Origin: JBLYYQ01 sp048550035
GTDB lineage: Bacteria; Nitrospinota_A; UBA7883; JBLYYQ01
Assembly: GCA_048550035.1 (NCBI GenBank)
Contig: JBLYYQ010000044.1
Span: 1 to 10,459, forward strand
Direction: 5' to 3'
Length of the DNA: 10,459 nucleotides
The notes under the pieces were generated by a model. The model was not told the origin of the DNA, ran no database searches, and worked only from the letters and a program-made list of their open reading frames with translations. The translations under genes were made by a program, and so were the position numbers. Within the stretch, counting starts at the first letter, position 1. Each line of letters opens with the position of its first letter. This document shows, in pieces, positions 5,883-10,459 of the stretch.

Positions 5883-6338
5883 TTATGCCTCCTCTATAAC
5901 AATATAGTTCTCATTTCGAGTCACCTTATATAATGGGAGCGGACTAGGTGGCGGTCCACCTAGTACTTCGCCTTTGGTATTAAAGATCCCACCATGACAT
6001 GGACAATGTAATTCGGCAACTTTAGATTTCCATTTCACAATGCACCCTAAATGTGTGCAAATAGGAGAAAGCGCCACTATATTGTTATTATCATTAATGA
6101 CAATCAGCGGATCTTGACCGAATCTAATAAATTTTTCATCACCTAGAGGTACTTCACTAAGATCAAGCTTGACTGAACGTTTGCCACCAAGAGTATCATT
6201 ACTTCGTGGCCATAAAAACATTGCCAGCGGATAGGACATCAGAACTGTAAGTACCGATCCTAAAAATGCTAAACTAGCAGTAAAAAAATTGCGGCGTGAA
6301 ATTAAATCTTTCTCTACTTCTACTATTTCGCTAGACAT
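5883..6338 (-). CDS. Rieske iron-sulfur protein of the cytochrome bc-type complex
   Basis: A 151-residue protein carrying a [2Fe-2S] cluster that takes one electron from quinol at the Qo site and passes it to a c-type cytochrome. Cluster ligands are C94 and H96 (CTHLGC) and C112 and H115 (CPCHGG), with C99 and C114 as the disulfide pair and a GGPPPSPLP proline loop behind. The N-terminus has a Tat-type signal anchor: SRRNFF (14-19) followed by a hydrophobic helix (about 20-43), so export as a folded, membrane-anchored protein is expected. The start has AGGT seven to eight bases upstream. It is the first gene of the operon Rieske, b6-like, subunit IV. It could be named petC or qcrA depending on lineage. 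Confidence 0.95.
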   Translation of the reverse strand: MSSEIVEVEKDLISRRNFFTASLAFLGSVLTVLMSYPLAMFLWPRSNDTLGGKRSVKLDLSEVPLGDEKFIRFGQDPLIVINDNNNIVALSPICTHLGCIVKWKSKVAELHCPCHGGIFNTKGEVLGGPPPSPLPLYKVTRNENYIVIEEA

Positions 6339-6386
6339 CTACTTGCACCTTAATAAATAATATCAATACAGGCACCCATCAGAAGC

Positions 6387-6392
6387 ATTATA
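6387..6392 (-). promoter_or_regulatory. Candidate -10 box of the Rieske/cytochrome b operon
   Basis: A perfect TATAAT on the minus strand, placed so that transcription would begin near 6380 with a leader of about 42 nt. No good -35 lies 16-18 bp upstream (the candidates ATGTAA and TGTAAC are poor), which would suit an activator-dependent promoter. Confidence 0.4.
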
Positions 6393-6433
6393 TTTACTAG
6401 GGTACCAAGTTACATAAATGTAAGTAATCTTCT

Positions 6434-6457
6434 ATATCATAAACTTATTTATGATAT
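6434..6457. promoter_or_regulatory. Perfect palindrome, candidate operator
   Basis: Arms ATATCATAAA (6434-6443) and TTTATGATAT (6448-6457) are perfect reverse complements around CTTA. It lies in the divergent region between the Rieske operon and metG, centred about 65 bp upstream of the predicted Rieske transcription start. It is not followed by a T-run typical of a terminator. The binding protein is unknown; it does not match the FNR or CRP consensus. Confidence 0.45.
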
Positions 6458-6547
6458 TAGCTACAATTTTTTTTCTAAAAAGCAATTTACCATAAATATA
6501 ATAGTTTATCAACCTATGAAGCTTTAAAATAAAATCTACCTACAAGT

Positions 6548-6553
6548 TTGACA
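6548..6553 (+). promoter_or_regulatory. Candidate -35 box of metG
   Basis: TTGACA lies 45 bp before the metG ATG. The matching -10 is not clear: CACTTT at the 17-bp spacing is poor. TATAAA (6591-6596) is too close to the ATG to serve a transcript with a normal leader. Confidence 0.3.
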
Positions 6554-6598
6554 TGCTAATATTGGTTATTCACTTTTGATCTTATTTTTTTATAAACT

Positions 6599-8602
6599 AT
6601 GCAAGAAAAATTTTTAGTTATAACTTCAGCATTACCTTATGCGAACGGTTCTATCCATTTAGGCCATTTAGTTGAGTATATTCAGACTGACATTTATGTT
6701 AGATTCAACAAGATGCTAGAGGAGAGGACAACTCTCTATTTTTGTGCTGATGATACTCATGGGGCTCCTATAATGATTCGAGCAAAAAATGAAAATATCA
6801 GACCAGAATCAATTATAGAACGCTATCATTTGGAGCATCAGCAAGATTTTGATAAGTTTAGAATCGAGTTTGATAATTATCACTCTACGAATTCAGTAGA
6901 GAATCGTGAGATATCAGAATCGATCTTCGGAATATTGAAATCGAAAGGTCATATAGTAAAAAAAGCTATCAAGCAGACCTACTGTGAACATGACAAGATG
7001 TTCTTGCCAGATCGATTTATCAAGGGAACTTGCCCTAAGTGCGCTGCTAAAGAGCAGTATGGCGACGCTTGCGAATCTTGTGGATCACATTACGATTCAA
7101 CCGATCTAAAGGATTCACGCTGCAGTCTATGCAATAACCGTCCAACCGAGAAGGAATCGACACACTATTTTTTTCGAGTCTCTGATTTTAAAGATGAGAT
7201 CATCAAGTTCGTCAATTCAGATGCCATTCAGCTAGAAGTAAAGAATTTCTTGCAAAGCTGGCTCAAAGATGGCTTGCGAGATTGGGATATAACACGGGAT
7301 GGCCCTTATTTTGGATTCTTGATACCAGGCGAAAGTGATAAATATTTCTATGTATGGCTTGATGCACCTATTGGTTATATTTCATCTGCAAAAAATTGGG
7401 CGACTAAAAACAATGTCGATTTTGATAAACTCTGGCATTCTGATGAGACTCAAATAGAACATTTTATCGGGAAAGATATTGTCTATTTCCATACTCTATT
7501 TTGGATACCAACTCTTAAAGGGAGTGGTTATTCGATCCCAAACAAAATTAGAACGCATGGATTTTTGACTATTAATGGTGAAAAAATGTCCAAATCCAAA
7601 GGGACATTGATTAATGGATCAGACTATCTGAAATTCTTAGATCCTGAGCATCTTCGGTTCTACTATGCAACAAAATTGAAAAATTCTATTGATGATATTG
7701 ACCTGAATTTTGAAGATTTTATGTTTCGAGTCAATTCAGATTTTGTAAATAAGATTGCAAATTTAGGCTCTAGAGTAATCTCAATGTTAAACAAAAATAG
7801 TCAGCTCGAAAATAGGTTGAGTGATAATATAGCAGCCGGTGGGGAAGAGTTGATAAAAACCATTGAAAATAGTGGAGATAAAATCAAGGCTCTTTATAGT
7901 GATGTTGAATATAGTAAATTAGTTAAGATTGTTAGTAAACTTGCAGATCTTAGCAATTTTTATATAGATCAAGCTAAGCCGTGGGAGCTAATTGGGAATA
8001 AAGAAAAATTGCGCGAGGTTCTAACTGTTGGAGTTAATGCGTTTAGATTGATTACTATCTATATAAAACCGATCGTACCGATCTTTGCAGAAAAGGTCGA
8101 AAAAATATTAAATGTCGATCCTTTAAAGTTTGATGATGTTAATCACCGTTTAACTGGGAAGATTATCGGGAAATTTGAAAAGTTATCTGGCAGGGTTGAG
8201 AATAAAAATATTGAACAGCTTGTAGAGAAAATGAGACAGTCAGAACCGAGCAAGAGTGAAGAATCAAGCGATAGCCCACCAACAATCGATTTTGATACTT
8301 TTAGCAAGATAGATCTTAGAACTGCTCTAGTTTTAGAAGCAACCAAAATAAAAAAGAGTGAAAAACTTTTAAAGCTTAAGGTTTCATTAGGTGATTCTGA
8401 ACGGACAATTGTAGCTGGTATCGGAAAACATTACTCTATTGATAGTATCGTCGGCAAGAAGGTTATAATTGTAGCAAACTTAAAGCCGACAAAATTGATG
8501 GGAGTTACATCTGAGGGGATGTTGCTTGCTGCATCTGATGATGAGAATCTATTTATTCCAATTTTTGACAATGATCTTAAAGCTGGTTTAAAAGTTTCGT
8601 AA
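6599..8602 (+). CDS. metG: Methionyl-tRNA synthetase with C-terminal tRNA-binding domain
   Basis: Charges tRNA-Met with methionine. This is a 667-residue class I synthetase. The HIGH motif is HLGH (20-23) after SALPYANG, and KMSKS is at 329-333. The zinc insert has C145, C148, C158 and C161, plus an incomplete second knuckle (C129, C175, C178, with D132 where many homologues have Cys). An anticodon-binding helical domain follows, then a Ser/Glu-rich linker, then a Trbp111/EMAPII-type OB domain (about 560-667; IDLRTALVLEATK, MGVTSEGML) that dimerises the protein and binds tRNA. The start is fixed by a TAA two codons upstream and by the conserved N-terminus, yet no Shine-Dalgarno precedes it; the upstream stretch is T-rich. 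Monocistronic here and convergent with trpS. Confidence 0.97.
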   Translation: MQEKFLVITSALPYANGSIHLGHLVEYIQTDIYVRFNKMLEERTTLYFCADDTHGAPIMIRAKNENIRPESIIERYHLEHQQDFDKFRIEFDNYHSTNSVENREISESIFGILKSKGHIVKKAIKQTYCEHDKMFLPDRFIKGTCPKCAAKEQYGDACESCGSHYDSTDLKDSRCSLCNNRPTEKESTHYFFRVSDFKDEIIKFVNSDAIQLEVKNFLQSWLKDGLRDWDITRDGPYFGFLIPGESDKYFYVWLDAPIGYISSAKNWATKNNVDFDKLWHSDETQIEHFIGKDIVYFHTLFWIPTLKGSGYSIPNKIRTHGFLTINGEKMSKSKGTLINGSDYLKFLDPEHLRFYYATKLKNSIDDIDLNFEDFMFRVNSDFVNKIANLGSRVISMLNKNSQLENRLSDNIAAGGEELIKTIENSGDKIKALYSDVEYSKLVKIVSKLADLSNFYIDQAKPWELIGNKEKLREVLTVGVNAFRLITIYIKPIVPIFAEKVEKILNVDPLKFDDVNHRLTGKIIGKFEKLSGRVENKNIEQLVEKMRQSEPSKSEESSDSPPTIDFDTFSKIDLRTALVLEATKIKKSEKLLKLKVSLGDSERTIVAGIGKHYSIDSIVGKKVIIVANLKPTKLMGVTSEGMLLAASDDENLFIPIFDNDLKAGLKVS

Positions 8603-8660
8603 AAGTAGCGATCACGATATAAGAAAATTTATTGGCTCTTTTTTTAAATAATGACGGAAG

Positions 8661-9668
8661 CTATTTTAATAATTTCTTTAAATTAAAGTTAGTCGCTTCT
8701 TCTACCTGCTCTAATGTCAACTTTGCAATTTTTCTTGCCCTCACAGAACCTTCAAAAATAATATCAATAACCTCTTGTTTACGGCTGGCAAAATAGTGGC
8801 GCTTATCAAGTAACGGTCCTATTTTTGTTAGAATATTCTCTGCAAGGATTTTTTTGCAATCAACACAACCTCTCGTTGCTTGAGTACACTCTTCTGTTGT
8901 AGCTTGAAGTTCAGTATCGCTAGAAAAGATTTTATGAAACTCAAATGCAACACATTTATCAGGATCTCCAGGATCGCTCTTTCTAACTCTCGCAGGATCG
9001 GTCAGAATATTACCTACCTTTGTTTTGATAGTATCAATCTCATCTGATAAGAATATTGCATTATCGTAAGATTTACTCATTTTGCGCCCATCGATTCCGG
9101 GAAGCTTTGGAGTGGTTGATAACTTCCCTTCTGGTTCAAGAAAGATTTTGCAACTATAGATATCATGAAACCGTCTTGAGACCTCTCTTGTAAGTTCAAT
9201 GTGAGGGAGCTGATCGATTCCAACAGGGACAAAATCAGCCTTATATAATAGTATGTCGGCAGCTTGCAAAAGTGGATAGCCTAAAAATCCGTATGTAGTC
9301 AGCTCTTTATTTTGAACATTCTCTAACTTTTCCTTATATGACGGAACCCGCTCTAACCATGGTATTGGAATAATCATTGAAAAGTAGATATGTAATATCG
9401 CATGTTCTCTAACTTGTGACTGTGCAAAGATAGTAGATTTGTCAGGATCAATACCTGCTGACAAGAGATTAATAACTAAATCAATAAGATTGTTCTGTAG
9501 TTCGCTAACCTCCCCATAATTAGAAGAGAGCGCATGCCAATCTGCCGCAAAATAGTAACACTCAAACTGATCTTGCAATCTATTCCAATTCTCTAATGCA
9601 CCGACAAGATTACCTAAATGAAGTTTTCCTGTTGTCTGCATTCCAGATACCACTCTTTTTTTTTGCAT
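8661..9668 (-). CDS. trpS: Tryptophanyl-tRNA synthetase with [4Fe-4S]-type cysteine motif
   Basis: Charges tRNA-Trp with tryptophan. A 335-residue class I synthetase of normal length: HLGN (17-20) stands for HIGH, KMSKS is at 196-200, and GYPLLQAADILLYKADFVPVG is the Trp/ATP pocket region. C239, C261, C268 and C271 form C-x21-C-x6-C-x2-C, nearly identical to the C-x22-C-x6-C-x2-C motif that binds a [4Fe-4S] cluster in the Thermotoga maritima enzyme. The gene begins eight bases after the M50 protease stop codon, so the two are cotranscribed. There is no Shine-Dalgarno sequence before the ATG, and codons 2-5 contain a run of nine A residues. M50-trpS pairing is familiar in deltaproteobacteria, where scpA often follows; here the next gene is the convergent metG. 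Confidence 0.97.
   Translation of the reverse strand: MQKKRVVSGMQTTGKLHLGNLVGALENWNRLQDQFECYYFAADWHALSSNYGEVSELQNNLIDLVINLLSAGIDPDKSTIFAQSQVREHAILHIYFSMIIPIPWLERVPSYKEKLENVQNKELTTYGFLGYPLLQAADILLYKADFVPVGIDQLPHIELTREVSRRFHDIYSCKIFLEPEGKLSTTPKLPGIDGRKMSKSYDNAIFLSDEIDTIKTKVGNILTDPARVRKSDPGDPDKCVAFEFHKIFSSDTELQATTEECTQATRGCVDCKKILAENILTKIGPLLDKRHYFASRKQEVIDIIFEGSVRARKIAKLTLEQVEEATNFNLKKLLK
9656..9664 (-). other. A9 tract at the start of trpS
   Basis: Nine consecutive A residues on the coding strand span codons 2-5 (ATG CAA AAA AAA AGA). Such runs are prone to replication or transcription slippage. Here one slip would abolish the reading frame of an essential gene. Confidence 0.7.
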
Positions 9669-9676
9669 ATTTTAAA

Positions 9677-10375
9677 TTATAAAAATAAGATATAAGCTGC
9701 CCAAGCAATGATTGGTCTTATAGTGTAGTCAACAATATGAAACGGGTTAAAAATAAAGAGCCCAAGCAACAGAAAGATCCCATAAGGTTCTATCTTAGAG
9801 TATTGCTCGGCAAGATCATCTGGCAAAGCCCATGCAAAAATTCGACTCCCATCTGCAGGTGGAATTGGAATAAGATTGATTACTGCCAATATTATATTTA
9901 TCACCACCATGAAGTAGAGTGCTGATAATAATAGTATGAAAACAGGATGAGAGAGAGAAACTGAGCTATCTTGTAAGAAGTAGTTAAACTCTTGGAGTAT
10001 AGTGGCATCCAATGAGACAACGCTCTTATAAAGTATAGCTGCAATAACTGCTAATAATATATTCATAAACGGACCGGCAGCTGCAACAAGTGCCATATCT
10101 TGTTTTGGATTTTTAAAGTTTGTAATATTAATCGGAACAGGTTTGGCATACCCAAATGCAAAGCCAACCAAGTAAAATAAGGAGATTGGTAAAATAATAG
10201 TCCCTACAAGATCGATATGAGCGATCGGATTTAAGGTAAGCCTCCCTAATCGTTTTGCACTGTTATCACCTTTCATATTGGCAATGTAGCCATGTGAGAC
10301 TTCATGGAGTATGACTGAAACAGCAAGTGGTACTACTATAGCCAGTAGGATATAGCTTATATTGAAAATTTCCAT
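9677..10375 (-). CDS. M50-family site-2-type intramembrane metalloprotease
   Basis: A 232-residue multi-pass membrane protein of the compact M50 group without a PDZ domain. The zinc/catalytic motif HEVSH is at residues 24-28 (H24, E25, H28) in the first helix. The third zinc ligand is D175 in NLIPIPPADGSR, matching the family's NxxPxPxxDG. NPIAHIDLVGTIILP (49-63) and AAAGPFMNILLAV (98-110) are family-typical. About five to six membrane helices are expected. All three metal ligands are present, so it should be active; its substrate is unknown. The start is the only ATG before the HExxH motif, after an in-frame TAG, and lacks a Shine-Dalgarno. It is followed after eight bases by trpS. Being next to trpS does not imply a role in translation. 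Confidence 0.92.
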   Translation of the reverse strand: MEIFNISYILLAIVVPLAVSVILHEVSHGYIANMKGDNSAKRLGRLTLNPIAHIDLVGTIILPISLFYLVGFAFGYAKPVPINITNFKNPKQDMALVAAAGPFMNILLAVIAAILYKSVVSLDATILQEFNYFLQDSSVSLSHPVFILLLSALYFMVVINIILAVINLIPIPPADGSRIFAWALPDDLAEQYSKIEPYGIFLLLGLFIFNPFHIVDYTIRPIIAWAAYILFL

Positions 10376-10386
10376 AGCTGTAATCT

Positions 10387-10392
10387 ATCATA
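10387..10392 (-). promoter_or_regulatory. Candidate -10 box of the M50-trpS operon
   Basis: TATGAT on the minus strand (five of six consensus bases) ends 11 bases before the ATG, which would give a leader of only about five nucleotides. A TTGTTT lies 19 bp upstream, a longer spacing than usual. Weak evidence. Confidence 0.3.
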
Positions 10393-10459
10393 TCCGACAA
10401 GATTATTCTTAAAACAATTAGTAGCATTTATCTATTCTGGAGCAATAAAATTGAATTAC

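Noticed and set aside
6591..6596. TATAAA as the -10 box of a leaderless metG mRNA
   Set aside because: Transcription would begin within or after the ATG, which cannot be moved downstream because HLGH and SALPYANG lie close behind it.
8603..8660. Terminator between the convergent metG and trpS genes
   Set aside because: There is a T-run but no stem of useful length before it on either strand.

Overview
The window is AT-rich bacterial chromosome carrying mostly housekeeping genes. No phage, IS, CRISPR or RNA genes were found. Several traits point, by inference, to a deltaproteobacterium-like lineage (Desulfobacterota/Myxococcota/SAR324 in the broad sense). These are a split cytochrome b (b6-like plus subunit IV) behind a Tat-type Rieske protein, a tryptophanyl-tRNA synthetase with a [4Fe-4S]-type cysteine motif placed directly after an M50 protease gene, and a methionyl-tRNA synthetase with a zinc-knuckle domain and C-terminal Trbp111 domain. 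The assignment rests on family memory and was not tested with a tree.

Layout: (1) 1-1620 (+), the 3' part of a very acidic protein with 28-residue tandem repeats and a small C-terminal domain. (2) 3912-1552 (-), a secretion/pilus assembly module, GspE/PilB ATPase followed by GspF/PilC. It is visibly decaying: the ATPase gene has a frameshift at an A7 tract and an in-frame TAA, and the membrane protein gene stops after its first half and runs 69 bp into the acidic-protein gene. (3) 3913-4243, a regulatory region with palindromes and a csp promoter with a long leader. (4) 4244-4494 (+), a cold-shock protein gene with a clear terminator hairpin. (5) 6338-4644 (-), the operon Rieske, cytochrome b6-like, subunit IV. 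(6) 6339-6598, a divergent promoter region with a perfect 10-bp-arm palindrome. (7) 6599-8602 (+), metG. (8) 10375-8661 (-), M50 site-2-protease-type gene then trpS, convergent with metG.

How the genes work together: the Rieske/cytochrome b/subunit IV set forms the core of a quinol-oxidising bc-type complex. It keeps the cysteine that holds the extra heme c(n) in b6f and has the b6-type 14-residue heme ligand spacing, but no cytochrome c gene sits in the operon. The synthetases and cold-shock protein are intact housekeeping genes. The contrast between intact neighbours and a freshly broken GspE/GspF pair suggests loss of type II secretion or type IV pilus function in this strain. No entirely new system could be demonstrated; the most useful leads are the eroding ATPase locus, the acidic repeat protein and the heme/Fe-S cysteine predictions.
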